A stretch of DNA of 64,000 bases from an uncultured Dokdonella sp. (GTDB lineage Bacteria; Pseudomonadota; Gammaproteobacteria; Xanthomonadales; Rhodanobacteraceae). Below the pieces are notes generated by a model. The model was not told the origin of the DNA, searched no databases, and saw nothing but the letters and a program-made list of their open reading frames with translations. Position 1 is the stretch's first letter. The number at the start of each line of letters is the position of its first letter. Where the stretch lies: the NCBI GenBank assembly GCA_934526015.1, contig CAKSZY010000005.1, forward strand, positions 44,554 through 108,553, in the 5' to 3' direction. A program made the position numbers and the translations under genes. Shown piece after piece: positions 1 through 9,367 of the stretch.

Positions 1-555
1 CGCGCCGAGGCGCGCGGCGGCGATCGCCAGCACGCCGGAACCGCAGCCGTAGTCGATCACTTCGCGGTCTTCGAGCACGGCGCCGTCGAGCCATTCCAGG
101 CACAGCGCCGTGGTCGGGTGGGTGCCGGTGCCGAAGGCGAGGCCGGGATCGAGGCGCACGACCACGCGGCTGTCGTCGTCGGGCGGCTCGATGTTCCACG
201 GATGGATCCACAGGCGCTCGCCGAAACGCATCGGCTGGAAGCGGTCCATCCACACGCGCGTCCAGTCCTGTTCCTCGACCTCGCGGAAGCCGATCTGTTC
301 CGGGGCGAGCTCGGGCAGGAACTCGCCGAGCACATGCACGAGTCCGTTGCGGTCGACGCCGTCCTCGAACAGCGCAGCCAGGGCGATGGTCGGCCACAAC
401 GGCGTCTCGCCGACCGCGGGTTCGAGGATCGCCTGTTCGTTGCCGGTGTCGGCATCGGCGTCGAGCAGGGTGATCGAGAGCGCGCCGACGTCCTCGAGCG
501 CGGCCTCGACGGCGGCCTGCTGGTCGGGACGCAGGGTCAGCGTGAGTTCGAACAT
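1..555 (-). CDS. prmA: Ribosomal protein L11 methyltransferase (N-terminal part, cut by window edge)
   Basis: PrmA trimethylates ribosomal protein L11 using S-adenosylmethionine. The 185 visible codons start at ATG 555 and stay open to base 1, so the C-terminal third or so lies outside. The N-terminal L11-recognition domain is followed by the segment FGTGTHPTT and the methyltransferase motif DYGCGSGVLAIAAARLGA-like at the edge, both typical of PrmA. It is the last visible gene of the aroQ-accB-accC-prmA run, 14 bases after accC, so it is probably co-transcribed. The accC-prmA linkage is common in gammaproteobacteria. Identification is firm; only the missing end is unknown. Confidence 0.95.
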   Translation of the reverse strand, partial: MFELTLTLRPDQQAAVEAALEDVGALSITLLDADADTGNEQAILEPAVGETPLWPTIALAALFEDGVDRNGLVHVLGEFLPELAPEQIGFREVEEQDWTRVWMDRFQPMRFGERLWIHPWNIEPPDDDSRVVVRLDPGLAFGTGTHPTTALCLEWLDGAVLEDREVIDYGCGSGVLAIAAARLGA

Positions 556-569
556 GGAATCGGGCCGGA

Positions 570-1937
570 TCAGCCGAGGCCGATGGCCTTCTCGCGCGCC
601 TCGGCCATGCGCTTCTCGAGATAGTGGATGTTCATGCCGCCGGTCTGGAAGCCGGCGTCGGCCATGATGCGCTGCTGCAGCGACAGGTTGGTCTTCACTC
701 CCTCGATGACGACCTCGGCGAGCGCATTGCGCATGCGCGCAACCGCGGTCGCGCGGTCGCGGCCGTGCACGATCAGCTTGCCGATCATCGAATCGTAGTT
801 CGGCGGAATGCGGTAGCCGTCGTAGATGTGCGTGTCCATGCGCACGCCGGGACCGCCGGCGGCGAGGAAGCGCTTCACCGTGCCGGGGCTCGGCATGAAG
901 CTGTCCGGGTCCTCGGCATTGATGCGGCATTCGATCGCGTGCCCGGTCAGGCGCACGTCCTGCTGGCGGATCGACAGCTTTTCGCCGGCGGCGATCAGCA
1001 ACTGTTCGCGCACGAGGTCGATGCCGGTGATCATCTCGGTGACCGGATGCTCGACCTGGATGCGCGTGTTCATCTCGATGAAGTAGAAGCGGCCGTCCTC
1101 GAACAGGAACTCGAAGGTGCCGGCGCCGCGATAGCCGATGCGCAGGCAGGCATCGACGCAGACGCGGCCGATCTCGGCGCGCAGTTCCTCGGTGATGCCG
1201 GGTGCGGGCGCTTCCTCGACGACCTTCTGGTGGCGCCGCTGCATCGAACAGTCGCGCTCGCCGAGGTGGACGGCATTGCCCTGGCCGTCGGCGAGCACCT
1301 GGATCTCGACGTGGCGCGGATTCTCGAGGAATTTCTCCATGTAGACCTGGTCGTTGCCGAACGCGGCCTTGGCCTCGCTCTTGGTCATCGCCACCGCATT
1401 GGCCAGGTGCGCCTCGGTGTGCACGACGCGCATGCCGCGGCCACCGCCGCCGCCGGCCGCCTTGACGATGACCGGGTAACCGATGTCGCGGGCGATGCGC
1501 GTGTTCTCGGCGACGTCGTCGCCGAGCGGTCCGCCCGAGCCCGGCACGCACGGCACGCCGGCCGCCTTCATCGCGCGGATCGCCTCGACCTTGTCGCCCA
1601 TCATGCGGATCGTGTCCGCGCGCGGGCCGATGAAGATGAAGCCCGACTGCTCGACGCGCTCGGCGAAATCGGCGTTTTCGGCGAGGAAGCCGTAGCCCGG
1701 ATGGATGGCCTGCGCGTCGGTCACCTCGGCGGCGGCGATGATCGCCGGCACGTTGAGGTAGCTCTCGGCGGCCGGCCCCGGGCCGATGCACACCGACTCG
1801 TCGGCCATGCCGACGTGCTTGAGGTTGCGATCGACCGTCGAGTGCACGGCCACCGTCTTGATGCCGAGCACATGGCAGGCGCGCAGGATGCGCAGCGCAA
1901 TCTCGCCGCGGTTGGCGATGACGACTTTATCGAGCAT
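570..1937 (-). CDS. accC: Acetyl-CoA carboxylase, biotin carboxylase subunit
   Basis: This subunit carboxylates biotin on BCCP with ATP and bicarbonate, the first half of malonyl-CoA synthesis. The 455-residue product has the usual family length. It begins [17 protein letters not shown], has the glycine-rich ATP-grasp loop GGGGGRGMR at about residues 162-170 and the catalytic segment [14 protein letters not shown] at about 288-301. The start is ATG 1937; only a weak ribosome-binding site is visible. It lies between accB and prmA on the same strand, but 187 bases of heptad-repeat DNA separate it from accB, which is unusual inside this operon. Confidence 0.98.
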   Translation of the reverse strand: MLDKVVIANRGEIALRILRACHVLGIKTVAVHSTVDRNLKHVGMADESVCIGPGPAAESYLNVPAIIAAAEVTDAQAIHPGYGFLAENADFAERVEQSGFIFIGPRADTIRMMGDKVEAIRAMKAAGVPCVPGSGGPLGDDVAENTRIARDIGYPVIVKAAGGGGGRGMRVVHTEAHLANAVAMTKSEAKAAFGNDQVYMEKFLENPRHVEIQVLADGQGNAVHLGERDCSMQRRHQKVVEEAPAPGITEELRAEIGRVCVDACLRIGYRGAGTFEFLFEDGRFYFIEMNTRIQVEHPVTEMITGIDLVREQLLIAAGEKLSIRQQDVRLTGHAIECRINAEDPDSFMPSPGTVKRFLAAGGPGVRMDTHIYDGYRIPPNYDSMIGKLIVHGRDRATAVARMRNALAEVVIEGVKTNLSLQQRIMADAGFQTGGMNIHYLEKRMAEAREKAIGLG

Positions 1938-1956
1938 GGGAAGGCGCCTGGTGCAT

Positions 1957-2114
1957 GGGGGCTGGGGATCAGGGGCTAGGGGCTAGGGACTAGGGGCTAG
2001 TGGCCAGGGCACATGGATGGAGGCTTTCGCCAGACTCGGAACTTCTTTGTGAACCAACGTCGCGATTTTCGCGCCCTGACCACTAGTCCCTGGCCCCTAT
2101 CCCCCAGCCCCTCG
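1957..2114. repeat. Heptad-repeat inverted pair between accB and accC
   Basis: The left arm (about 1957-2010) is built of 7-base units close to GGGGCTA: four near-consecutive copies (one GGGACTA) and then GTGGCCA. The right arm (about 2073-2114) read on the other strand has the same heptads (GGGGCTG, GGGGATA, GGGGCCA, GGGACTA, GTGGTCA). The arms are inverted relative to each other around a 62-base spacer, so a transcript of accB-accC could fold into a long hairpin. I know similar GGGGCTA-type intergenic repeats from Xanthomonadales genomes. Any effect on expression is inference. Confidence 0.75.
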
Positions 2115-2124
2115 CTCTCAAGCA

Positions 2125-2595
2125 TCAGCCGATGACGAACAGGGGTTCATCGAACTCGACCGGATTGCCGGTTTGCACGAGCACGGCGAGGACGGTGCCG
2201 GAGACGTCGGCTTCGATCTGGTTGAACATCTTCATCGCCTCGATGATGCCGAGGGTGTCGCCCGCCTTGACGGCCTGGCCGACCTTGACGAATGGCGGCG
2301 CCTCGGGATTCGGCGAGGCGTAGAAGGTGCCGACCATCGGCGAGCGCACGGTGTGGCCCTCGGGAGTGCCGGGTTGCGCCGCGCTGGCCGGGGCCTGCGC
2401 TTCGACGCTGCGCTCGACCGCGCGCGGGGCCTCCACCTGCACGTGTGCGGCGGGCGCCGACGGCGCATAGCTCGGCGCCATGCCTTTCGGGAAGCGCGAC
2501 AGGCGCACGATCTCCTCGCCTTCCTTGATCTCGAGTTCGGCGAGGTTCGACTCTTCGAGCAGATCGATCAGCTTCTTGATCTTGCGCAGGTCCAT
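2125..2595 (-). CDS. accB: Acetyl-CoA carboxylase biotin carboxyl carrier protein
   Basis: BCCP carries the biotin that shuttles CO2 from biotin carboxylase to carboxyltransferase. The 156-residue protein has an N-terminal helix region ([17 protein letters not shown]), an alanine/proline-rich linker at about residues 45-75 and the biotinyl domain at the C-terminus with the signature EAMKM. Lys122 within this motif is the expected biotinylated residue. The neighbouring segment [18 protein letters not shown] is also typical. It lies 49 bases after aroQ on the same strand, the common aroQ-accB-accC arrangement. Confidence 0.98.
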   Translation of the reverse strand: MDLRKIKKLIDLLEESNLAELEIKEGEEIVRLSRFPKGMAPSYAPSAPAAHVQVEAPRAVERSVEAQAPASAAQPGTPEGHTVRSPMVGTFYASPNPEAPPFVKVGQAVKAGDTLGIIEAMKMFNQIEADVSGTVLAVLVQTGNPVEFDEPLFVIG

Positions 2596-2644
2596 GGAGG
2601 GTCTCTTTGCAGGTTGGTTGCCCCGCGGACGGGGCAGGATTCGG

Positions 2645-3091
2645 TCAGCCGCCGCGCTCGAGGCGCTGGATCGCCGCGGTCAGCGCCAGCCCGTAGCCGA
2701 TCGGCCCGAGCCCGCAGATCACGCCGACGGCGAGGTCGCTGAGATAACTGTGGTGGCGGAACGCTTCGCGCGCGTGGATGTTGGAGAGATGCACTTCGAT
2801 GAACGGCACCGCCACCGCGGCGAAGGCGTCGCGCAGGGCGATGCTGGTGTGGGTGAACGCGCCGGGGTTGATCAGGATGAAGTCGACACCGTCCGCCGGC
2901 GCACGCTGCACGCGCCCGACCAGGTCGTGTTCGGCGTTCGACTGGAAGCTCTCGAGCCGGTGCCCGGCCGCACTGGCCCGCGCGGCGAGGTCGCTGTCGA
3001 TGTCGGCGAGGGTGGCGCGGCCGTAGATCTCCGGCTCGCGCGCGCCGAGCAGGTTGAGGTTCGGTCCGTGGAGGACGAGGATCGAGGCCAA
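2645..3091 (-). CDS. aroQ: Type II 3-dehydroquinate dehydratase
   Basis: It dehydrates 3-dehydroquinate to 3-dehydroshikimate in the shikimate pathway. The 148-residue length fits the dodecameric type II enzyme. Visible family motifs are [18 protein letters not shown] at the N-terminus (with the catalytic tyrosine loop), [16 protein letters not shown] in the middle, and [20 protein letters not shown]. It is the first gene of the aroQ-accB-accC-prmA run and is probably transcribed from the 183-base gap upstream. Confidence 0.97.
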   Translation of the reverse strand: MASILVLHGPNLNLLGAREPEIYGRATLADIDSDLAARASAAGHRLESFQSNAEHDLVGRVQRAPADGVDFILINPGAFTHTSIALRDAFAAVAVPFIEVHLSNIHAREAFRHHSYLSDLAVGVICGLGPIGYGLALTAAIQRLERGG

Positions 3092-3121
3092 GACGACTCC
3101 GCTGCAGCGGCCGGAACGGCG

Positions 3122-3150
3122 GGTTCAAACGGCGGCGTAGTGTCAGTCAA
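3122..3150 (-). promoter_or_regulatory. Possible sigma-70 promoter of the aroQ-accB-accC-prmA operon
   Basis: On the minus strand a TTGACT -35-like hexamer (3150-3145) is followed after 17 bases by TGAACC (3127-3122), about 30 bases before the aroQ start. The -35 is good and the -10 is poor. The rest of the 3092-3274 gap shows no gene. Confidence 0.25.
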
Positions 3151-3274
3151 CGCGCCGACCGTGTCCAGTTCGGCGACGTTCGGCGAAATTGCGGCCCCGG
3201 CACCTTCCGGTACGACAGCCGGCGGGCGGGAATCCGCACACGCCGGGGCGCGCATCGAGGGCGCGCACGGTCGC

Positions 3275-4327
3275 TCAGCCGGCCAGGCTCGCGCAGTCGA
3301 TCACGAAGCGGTAGCGCACGTCGCCCCGGATGACGCGTTCCCAGGCCTCGTTGATCTGCGTGATCGGGATCCGTTCGATGTCGGAGGCGACGCCGTGTTC
3401 GGCGCAGAAGTCGAGCATTTCCTGGGTCTCGCGGATGCCGCCGATCAGCGAGCCGACCAGACGGCGGCGACCCATGATGAGCGGGGCGGCGGCCAGCGGC
3501 ACCGGCTGGTCCGGCATGCCGACGAGGATCATCGTGCCGTCGTGGCGCAGCAGGTTGAGGCAGGCGTTGTAGTCGTGCGGCGCCGAGACGGTGTCGAGGA
3601 TGAAGTCGAACTGGCCGGCCAGGCGCTTGAAGGTGTCCTTGTCGGAGGTCGCCGCGAAGTCGTCGGCGCCGAGGCGCCGGGCATCGTCGCGCTTCGACGG
3701 CGAGGTACTCAGCACGGTCACCTTCGCGCCCATCGCCTTGGCAATCTTGACGCCCATGTGGCCGAGGCCGCCGAGGCCGACCACGGCGACGCGGTCGCCG
3801 GCCTCGACGCCGAAGTGGCGCAGCGGCGAGTAGGTGGTGATGCCGGCGCACAGCAGGGGTGCGGCACGATCGAGCGGAATCGCGTCCGGCACGCGCAGCA
3901 CGTAGGCCTGGTCGACGACGATGCGCGTCGAGTAGCCGCCCCAGGTCGGCGTGCGGCCGTCGCGCTCGTGGCTGTTGTAGGTCGCCACCATGCCCTGCGT
4001 GCAGTACTGCTCCTCGCCCTCGCGGCAGGCTGCGCATTCGCGGCAGGAATCGACGAAGCAGCCGACGCCGACCGCATCGCCGGCCCGGAAACGGGTGACC
4101 GCGCTGCCGGTGGCGGCGACATGACCGACGATCTCGTGGCCCGGCACCATCGGGAAGATGCCGCCGCCCCATTCGCCGCGCGCCTGGTGGATGTCCGAAT
4201 GGCAGACCCCGCAATAGCGGATGTCGATGACGACATCGGCCGGCCCGGGTTCGCGCCGGTGGATCCGGAAAGGGGCCAGCGCGGCGCGGGCTTCGCTCGC
4301 GGCATAGGCGGGGACGGTCTGGGACAT
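3275..4327 (-). CDS. Zinc-dependent NAD(P) alcohol dehydrogenase (YahK/CAD-like)
   Basis: A medium-chain dehydrogenase expected to reduce aldehydes or oxidise primary alcohols. The 350-residue protein has catalytic zinc ligands in CGVCHSDIH (Cys39) and GHE (His64-Glu65), four structural zinc cysteines at about 95, 98, 101 and 109, and the Rossmann loop GLGGLGHMG at 184-192. ATG 4327 is chosen because the family begins shortly before this point and GGAG lies upstream; the open frame continues to 4606 without support. The closest family is the NADPH-dependent YahK/cinnamyl alcohol dehydrogenase group. The substrate cannot be told from sequence. Confidence 0.92.
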   Translation of the reverse strand: MSQTVPAYAASEARAALAPFRIHRREPGPADVVIDIRYCGVCHSDIHQARGEWGGGIFPMVPGHEIVGHVAATGSAVTRFRAGDAVGVGCFVDSCRECAACREGEEQYCTQGMVATYNSHERDGRTPTWGGYSTRIVVDQAYVLRVPDAIPLDRAAPLLCAGITTYSPLRHFGVEAGDRVAVVGLGGLGHMGVKIAKAMGAKVTVLSTSPSKRDDARRLGADDFAATSDKDTFKRLAGQFDFILDTVSAPHDYNACLNLLRHDGTMILVGMPDQPVPLAAAPLIMGRRRLVGSLIGGIRETQEMLDFCAEHGVASDIERIPITQINEAWERVIRGDVRYRFVIDCASLAG

Positions 4328-4593
4328 GGGCAGGCTCCGGGCGGTGGCGGTCGCCGGATGATCGGCGCGGCCGGTGGGTACAGCAGAACCCATGCGCGTG
4401 CGTTCGGCAAGGTGGCACGCGCCATGCGCGCCCGGCGCCGGATCGGCGCCGGCACAAACGTCAAACATCCTGAATCCGGGGATTTTCCGCGGCCGCAGGC
4501 CGGATGTGGCAGGCCGCTTGCATCGCTGTGCGGGTCGCGTCTTCCTGTCCCTCCGGCCGGAGCGGCGGCGCGTCGAGGACCCCCGAGCCCGTG

Positions 4594-5580
4594 ATGGCCG
4601 ATTCACCGAAGTTCCCTGCCGCCCCGGGCGCCGCCGATCCGCCGGGCCGGAACCGCCCGGATGTCGGCATCCAGCTCGCGATCGGCAGCCTGGCGATGGC
4701 CGAGCGGAAGCTCGTGCGCGCCATGCTCGGCCTCCTGGCGACCCGCCTCGGCGCGTATTTCCGCACCTGCGATGCGCGCGAAGCCGAGGTCATCCTGGAG
4801 CCCGATCCCGAAGGCGACGCCGGATTCCTCCTGCGCGCGCAAGGCGCCGCTGCCGGGACATGCGTGCGGTTGGCGCAGCCGCTGCGGCTGGGTGCGCTGG
4901 CCGCCGGCCTCAATGCGATGGCCGATGCGCTGCGCCCGCCGCAAGCGGTTGCTGCCGCCGCGGCGCCGGGCCCCGGTCTCGCCGGCGAACTCGCCTGCGC
5001 GCCGACACGGCCGCGGCGCCTGCAGGGCGCATGGGGCGAATGTGTGCAGTCGCCGGATTGCGAAGTGATCGCCTTCGACCGGCCGCTGGACGCGATCGCC
5101 CGCGCCCTGGCCGAGGATGCCCGCGTGCAGCATGCCGCGACGATCAGCGCGGAGATCGCCGAGACCCTGCGCGCCGCTGCCGCGGTCCGCCTGCGTGCCG
5201 ACGAGGTCGACTGGCTGTGTGGACCGGATGCCGGATTCGAACGCGAGGTCGCGGTCAAGCTCGCCCATCCGGATGCGTTCCTGCGCCTCGCGAGCTGGCC
5301 GAACCTGGCGCGCCTGCCCGATCATCGGCGCTGGATCGGCCTGTTCGCGCGCCTGCAGCGCGGCGCGCCGATGGCGGCGGCGCTCGACACCGCGGCGGTC
5401 GAAGGGCTCGCCGAGTCCGCCGTGCGCCGCGCCATGTACCGGATGCTGCAACGCGGCCACCTGCAACTCGAGTTGCGTCCGCGGGTGCCGCCGGCGCGTC
5501 GGGAGCCGGCGGAAATTCCGTCGCCGTCGTTCATGCAGCATCTTCGCCAGCGCCTCCACCAGCTCGGGGAGTCGCCGTGA
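4594..5580 (+). CDS. Uncharacterised protein coupled to a small-GTPase-like gene
   Basis: A 328-residue protein I cannot assign to a named family. The start is taken at ATG 4594 (MADSPKF); the frame opens at 4504. There is no signal peptide and no transmembrane segment. An N-terminal alpha/beta region (about 20-130) is followed by an alanine-rich linker and a helical C-terminal half, with tryptophans in [10 protein letters not shown] and [11 protein letters not shown]. The stop overlaps the GTG start of the next gene by four bases (GTGA), so the two are translationally coupled. By analogy with other bacterial small-GTPase operons it may be a regulator or effector of that partner; this is inference. 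Confidence 0.75.
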   Translation: MADSPKFPAAPGAADPPGRNRPDVGIQLAIGSLAMAERKLVRAMLGLLATRLGAYFRTCDAREAEVILEPDPEGDAGFLLRAQGAAAGTCVRLAQPLRLGALAAGLNAMADALRPPQAVAAAAAPGPGLAGELACAPTRPRRLQGAWGECVQSPDCEVIAFDRPLDAIARALAEDARVQHAATISAEIAETLRAAAAVRLRADEVDWLCGPDAGFEREVAVKLAHPDAFLRLASWPNLARLPDHRRWIGLFARLQRGAPMAAALDTAAVEGLAESAVRRAMYRMLQRGHLQLELRPRVPPARREPAEIPSPSFMQHLRQRLHQLGESP

Positions 5581-6122
5581 ACGAACACGCCCTGCTGTTC
5601 GTCGACACCGGGTCCGACGGCACGGCGGCGCCGCTGCGTGCGGTCGGCGGATCCGCGCCGGACACCCTGTGCGTGCGCACCGCCGTCGTCGCCGGCGCGG
5701 CGCCGGCATTCGTCGAATGCACGCAATTGATCCTCGCCGACGACGACGTGCTGCACCTGTACGGCGTGTCCGCGCAGGAATGCTTCGAACGCGTGCGGCC
5801 GCTCGTCGGCGATGCGGTGATGGGCGTGGTGATCGTCGTCGACGACACCCGCCCGGATGCGCTGGCCGCGCTGGACGACGGCCTGGTCCGTTTCGCCGCG
5901 CTGGTCGCCGAGGTTCCGCTCATCGTCGGCATCTGCCGCTTGCGTGCCGCGGGCGCAAGCGGCCTCGACGAATACGCACGCCATCTCGCCGGCCGCGGTC
6001 TCGATGCGGCCGTGGTCGCGATCGATCCCTGCGCGCGCGAGGATGTGCTCTACCTGGTCAACATGATGGTCGCCCTGGTCGACAGCGCCCAGGCCGACGG
6101 AGCGCGACCCGGCGCGGCCTGA
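5577..6122 (+). CDS. Degenerate small-GTPase-like protein (no P-loop)
   Basis: The 181-residue product starts at GTG 5577, overlapping the upstream stop. The fold resembles bacterial MglA/Ras-like proteins: a first beta strand (ALLFVDTG), a switch-like strand pair ending LHLYGVSAQECFERV where active members have LYGTPGQERF, then MGVVIVVDD and VPLIVGICRL (position of NKxD), and a final VVAIDPCARED. The nucleotide-binding lysine is missing: GSDGTAAP stands where GxxxxGK(S/T) is expected. The NKxD motif is also not conserved. It is therefore probably a pseudo-GTPase acting through protein contacts. Family placement is by eye. Confidence 0.7.
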   Translation: MNEHALLFVDTGSDGTAAPLRAVGGSAPDTLCVRTAVVAGAAPAFVECTQLILADDDVLHLYGVSAQECFERVRPLVGDAVMGVVIVVDDTRPDALAALDDGLVRFAALVAEVPLIVGICRLRAAGASGLDEYARHLAGRGLDAAVVAIDPCAREDVLYLVNMMVALVDSAQADGARPGAA

Positions 6123-6134
6123 GCCGCCGGCGCG

Positions 6135-6701
6135 TTACAGGTGCGGTGCCAGCCAGCGCTCCAGCCCGGCCTCGTCGAAGTTGCCGACGCGGCTGGCGAG
6201 GATGCGGCCGTCGCGGCCGATCAGCACGTTGAACGGCAGCACGCTGCGGGTGTTGCCGAAACGCAGCGAGACATCGGGCGATGCGCCCGGCGCATCGATG
6301 AGGATCGCGTAGTCGACCGGATGCCGGTCGAGGAAGGCGAGCGCGGGTTCGGCATCCTCGGCGGCGACGCCGATCACCGCCAGACCCTTGTCGGCGTGTC
6401 GCGTCTGGGCGCGGTCGAGCAGCGGCATCTCTTCGCGGCAGGGTCCGCACCAGCTGGCCCAGAAGTTGAGCAGCACCAGCCGGCCGTCCCATTCCGACAG
6501 GCGGCGCTGCCGGCCTTCGCGGTCGGGCAGGACGACATCCTCGCGCAGGTCGCCGATGGCGAGCGTGGCCGCGGGTGCGGTGACCGTCACTCCCGGTGCC
6601 GGCGCGGCCGGGCGCAACCACAGGCTCAAGCCGAGGCCGCCCAGCGCACCGGCCATGGCGAGGACGACGATCAGCAGGGTGCCGCGATCCGGCAGGGCCA
6701 T
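6135..6701 (-). CDS. TlpA-family periplasmic thiol-disulfide oxidoreductase
   Basis: A membrane-anchored thioredoxin-fold protein that reduces disulfides in the periplasm. The 188 residues comprise a transmembrane anchor at about 8-28 and a thioredoxin domain with the active site WCGPC at 84-88, preceded by NFWAS. The cis-proline segment is near RSVLPFNVLIG. It starts three bases after the dsbD stop on the same strand, so DsbD is its probable electron donor. The usual role of such proteins is in cytochrome c maturation or periplasmic redox repair. Confidence 0.93.
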   Translation of the reverse strand: MALPDRGTLLIVVLAMAGALGGLGLSLWLRPAAPAPGVTVTAPAATLAIGDLREDVVLPDREGRQRRLSEWDGRLVLLNFWASWCGPCREEMPLLDRAQTRHADKGLAVIGVAAEDAEPALAFLDRHPVDYAILIDAPGASPDVSLRFGNTRSVLPFNVLIGRDGRILASRVGNFDEAGLERWLAPHL

Positions 6702-6704
6702 CGG

Positions 6705-8933
6705 TCAGCGCGCGCCGGCAGTGGCCAGCGCCTCCTCGACGATGCCGCGGGTCAGCAGGGTCGGCAGGACCTGGCCGGGACCGTCGCGATCGCCGAAGAC
6801 GACATACAGCGGCACGCCGACCGCCTTGTGCTGCTGCAGGAAGGCGGTGATCGCCGGATCGACATTGGTCCAGTCGCCTTTCATGTAGACCGCGCCGGCG
6901 CGCCCGAGCGCGTCGCGGAAGGCGTCGGTATCGAGCACGTTCTTCTCGTTCGCCTTGCAGGTCACGCACCAGTCGGCGGTCATGTTGACGAACACGATGC
7001 GCCCGTCCGCGCGCAGGCGGGCGAGCGCATCCGCGGAGTAGGCGACCGAACCATCGCTGCTTTCGGCGGCGATCCGCGCCGGTGCTTCCAGCTGGCTGAC
7101 CTTCCACAGCGGCCACAGCGCGGCGAGGAAGACGAGGCCGGCGAGCACGCGACCGAGCGTGCGGCCGTTCCAGCGGCTGCGTTCGTGCCACCACAGGGCG
7201 AGCGCGAGCACCACCGCGCCGGCCAGCACCCAGCCGATCGCATCGACGCCGCGCTGCTTGCCGAGCACCCAGGCCAGCCACACCGCGGTCGCGTACATCG
7301 GGAACGCCAGCACCTGCTTGAAGGTTTCCATCCAGGCACCCGGCTTCGGCAGCCGCGTGGCCAGCGCCGGCACGAAACCGACGACTAGGAACGGCAGGGC
7401 AAGACCGAAGCCGAGGGCGAGGAAGATGAGCAGGGCGACGATCGGCGACGAAGCGAATGCAAAGGCGAGGGCCGGACCCATGAACGGTGCCGTGCACGGA
7501 CTGGCGACGACGCAGGCGAGCAGGCCGGTGAAGAAATCGCCGGCGGGGCCCGACTTGCCGGCCAGCGACTGGCCGGCACCGGCGAGTCCTGCGCCGATGG
7601 TGAACACGCCGGAGAGGCTCAGGCCGACCGCGAACAGCACGTAGACGAGCACGGCGACGAAACCGGGTTGCTGCAGCTGGAATCCCCAGCCGAGCGCCTG
7701 GCCGACGCTGCGCAGGGCAATCACCGCGAGGCCGACCACGGCGAAGCCGGACAACACGCCGGCGGTGTACCAGAGTGCGTGGCGGCGCGCCTTGGCCAGG
7801 CTCTCGCCGCTGGCGGCGAGGCCGAGCACCTTCAGCGAAAGCACCGGCAGCACGCACGGCATCAGGTTGAGGATCAGGCCGCCGAGCACGGCGAACAGCA
7901 GTGCGGCGAGGACGCTGATGTCGGCCGCCTGCGGCGGCGTCGAGCGCAGCGCATTGTCGGCCGAGGCATCGGCGACGGACGCGGTCGCGGCGGGCGCCGC
8001 GACGAATCCGGCGGCGGCGACGGCGAGTTGTTCGGCCGTCGCCGCCGGCAGGTCGACCAGCACGTCGCGTTGCATGACCGGATAGCAGATGCCGTTTTCC
8101 TTGCAGCCCTGGAACTCGCCGCGCACGGTGATCGGGCCGGCCGCGCCGTCGGCGCGGCGCAGCGCCAGCGGCAGCTCGACCTGGCCGTAGTAGACGACCA
8201 CCGAACCGAAGTGCTCGTCCTCGTGGTCGACGCCGGTGGGCCAGCGCGGCGCGCCGATCTCGACCCCGGCGCCTTCGACGAGGTCGACGCGGCTGCGGTC
8301 GCGATAGAGGTAATAGCCCTTCGGCATGGTCCAGCGCGCCAGCACTTCGCTCGGACCGGTCGCGATCGCCTCGAACACGAAGGCCTGTTCGGCCGGCAAC
8401 GCTTCGTCATCGGTCAGCGACGGCGCGCCGAGGCCGAGCAGGCCGCCGGCGGGTGCGCTTCCCTGCAGCGGCGCGTCGATGGCGGCCGCGGCGGTCGCCG
8501 GCAGGGCGAGCGCCAACCGGGTCGGATGCGGCGGGTAGCAGATCTTCGGGTCGACCTCGTGGCAACCCTGCACGGTGACGGTCAGCTCGAGGGTCGTCGT
8601 CGCCGGGTCGGCTTCGTAGGCGAGGCGGCCGTCGACGGCGTCGTGGTAGATCTCGACGTCGCCGAAGAACTCGTCATGGCGTTCGATGCCGGGCGGCAGT
8701 TCGAGCGTGCCGAGGCGGGTTCCCGGCTGGGTCGATTTCGCGCTGATGCGCGACTTGTAGAGGTAATAGTTGCGGGCGATGTCCCAGTGCAGGTCGATGC
8801 GCCCGGGTTCGCGCACTTCGGCACGCAGCACGAAGGCCTGCTCGACCGGCAGCAGACCGTCCTGTTCCTGTGCACCGGCGGCCGGCGGAAGGGCGCATGC
8901 GGCCAGCAGGCCGGCCAGAAGGATTCGCAACAC
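6705..8933 (-). CDS. dsbD: Thiol:disulfide interchange protein DsbD with duplicated N-terminal domain
   Basis: DsbD passes electrons from cytoplasmic thioredoxin across the inner membrane to periplasmic reductases. At 742 residues it is longer than the roughly 565-residue E. coli protein. After a signal peptide there are two consecutive alpha-domain copies (about 28-145 and 180-297). Copy 1 has Cys124 and Cys132; copy 2 has Cys277 and Cys283 with the usual spacing. The membrane domain (about 340-590) has cysteines in LMPCVLPV (Cys360) and in GLLACVVASPC, and the C-terminal thioredoxin-like domain has CVTC at 656-659. It is co-directional with tlpA (3 bases) and cutA (22 bases). Confidence 0.96.
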   Translation of the reverse strand: MLRILLAGLLAACALPPAAGAQEQDGLLPVEQAFVLRAEVREPGRIDLHWDIARNYYLYKSRISAKSTQPGTRLGTLELPPGIERHDEFFGDVEIYHDAVDGRLAYEADPATTTLELTVTVQGCHEVDPKICYPPHPTRLALALPATAAAAIDAPLQGSAPAGGLLGLGAPSLTDDEALPAEQAFVFEAIATGPSEVLARWTMPKGYYLYRDRSRVDLVEGAGVEIGAPRWPTGVDHEDEHFGSVVVYYGQVELPLALRRADGAAGPITVRGEFQGCKENGICYPVMQRDVLVDLPAATAEQLAVAAAGFVAAPAATASVADASADNALRSTPPQAADISVLAALLFAVLGGLILNLMPCVLPVLSLKVLGLAASGESLAKARRHALWYTAGVLSGFAVVGLAVIALRSVGQALGWGFQLQQPGFVAVLVYVLFAVGLSLSGVFTIGAGLAGAGQSLAGKSGPAGDFFTGLLACVVASPCTAPFMGPALAFAFASSPIVALLIFLALGFGLALPFLVVGFVPALATRLPKPGAWMETFKQVLAFPMYATAVWLAWVLGKQRGVDAIGWVLAGAVVLALALWWHERSRWNGRTLGRVLAGLVFLAALWPLWKVSQLEAPARIAAESSDGSVAYSADALARLRADGRIVFVNMTADWCVTCKANEKNVLDTDAFRDALGRAGAVYMKGDWTNVDPAITAFLQQHKAVGVPLYVVFGDRDGPGQVLPTLLTRGIVEEALATAGAR

Positions 8934-8955
8934 GGGCAGCTCCGCTTCGGACGTT

Positions 8956-9285
8956 TCAGGGCGACCGGTCGGCGCGCGTGGAACCCGCGATCCACTCCAG
9001 GTACGCGGCGTGGCCGGCGTCGGCTTCGACCGCGATTATCTCCGGCAGTTCATATGGATGCACGGCCAGCAGGCGTTCGCGCAGCGCCGCGAAGCGCTCG
9101 CGGGTGGTCTTGGCGAGCAGCAGGACCTCGGTTTCCTCCTGCACGGCCTCGTCCCAGTGGTAGGTGGAGACGAGGCCGCCGAGGCGGCTGACGCAGGCGG
9201 CGAGGCGCTCCTCGACGAGCAGGCGCGCCGCCGCGGCCGCGCTCGCTTCGTCGGGAAAGGTGCTGAAGACGAGCAGTGCGCTCAT
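8956..9285 (-). CDS. cutA: Divalent-cation tolerance protein CutA
   Basis: A small trimeric cytoplasmic protein with a ferredoxin-like fold, linked in E. coli to copper tolerance though its molecular role is unclear. The 109 residues are of normal length and show the family signature VSTYHWDEAVQEETEVLLLAKT followed by HPYELPEIIAV. It precedes dsbD by 22 bases on the same strand, the same cutA-dsbD linkage found in E. coli and related bacteria. Confidence 0.97.
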   Translation of the reverse strand: MSALLVFSTFPDEASAAAAARLLVEERLAACVSRLGGLVSTYHWDEAVQEETEVLLLAKTTRERFAALRERLLAVHPYELPEIIAVEADAGHAAYLEWIAGSTRADRSP

Positions 9286-9367
9286 GCCGGCCGCCGCCCG
9301 TGCGCAAGCCGTCGCGCACGTGCGGAGCCCGGCCGGTTGCCGGTTGCACCGCGCGTGCGCGTCTTCG

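Noticed and set aside
3128..3255. A small gene in the gap between aroQ and the alcohol dehydrogenase
   Set aside because: The only open frame runs on into aroQ out of frame and has low-complexity composition.
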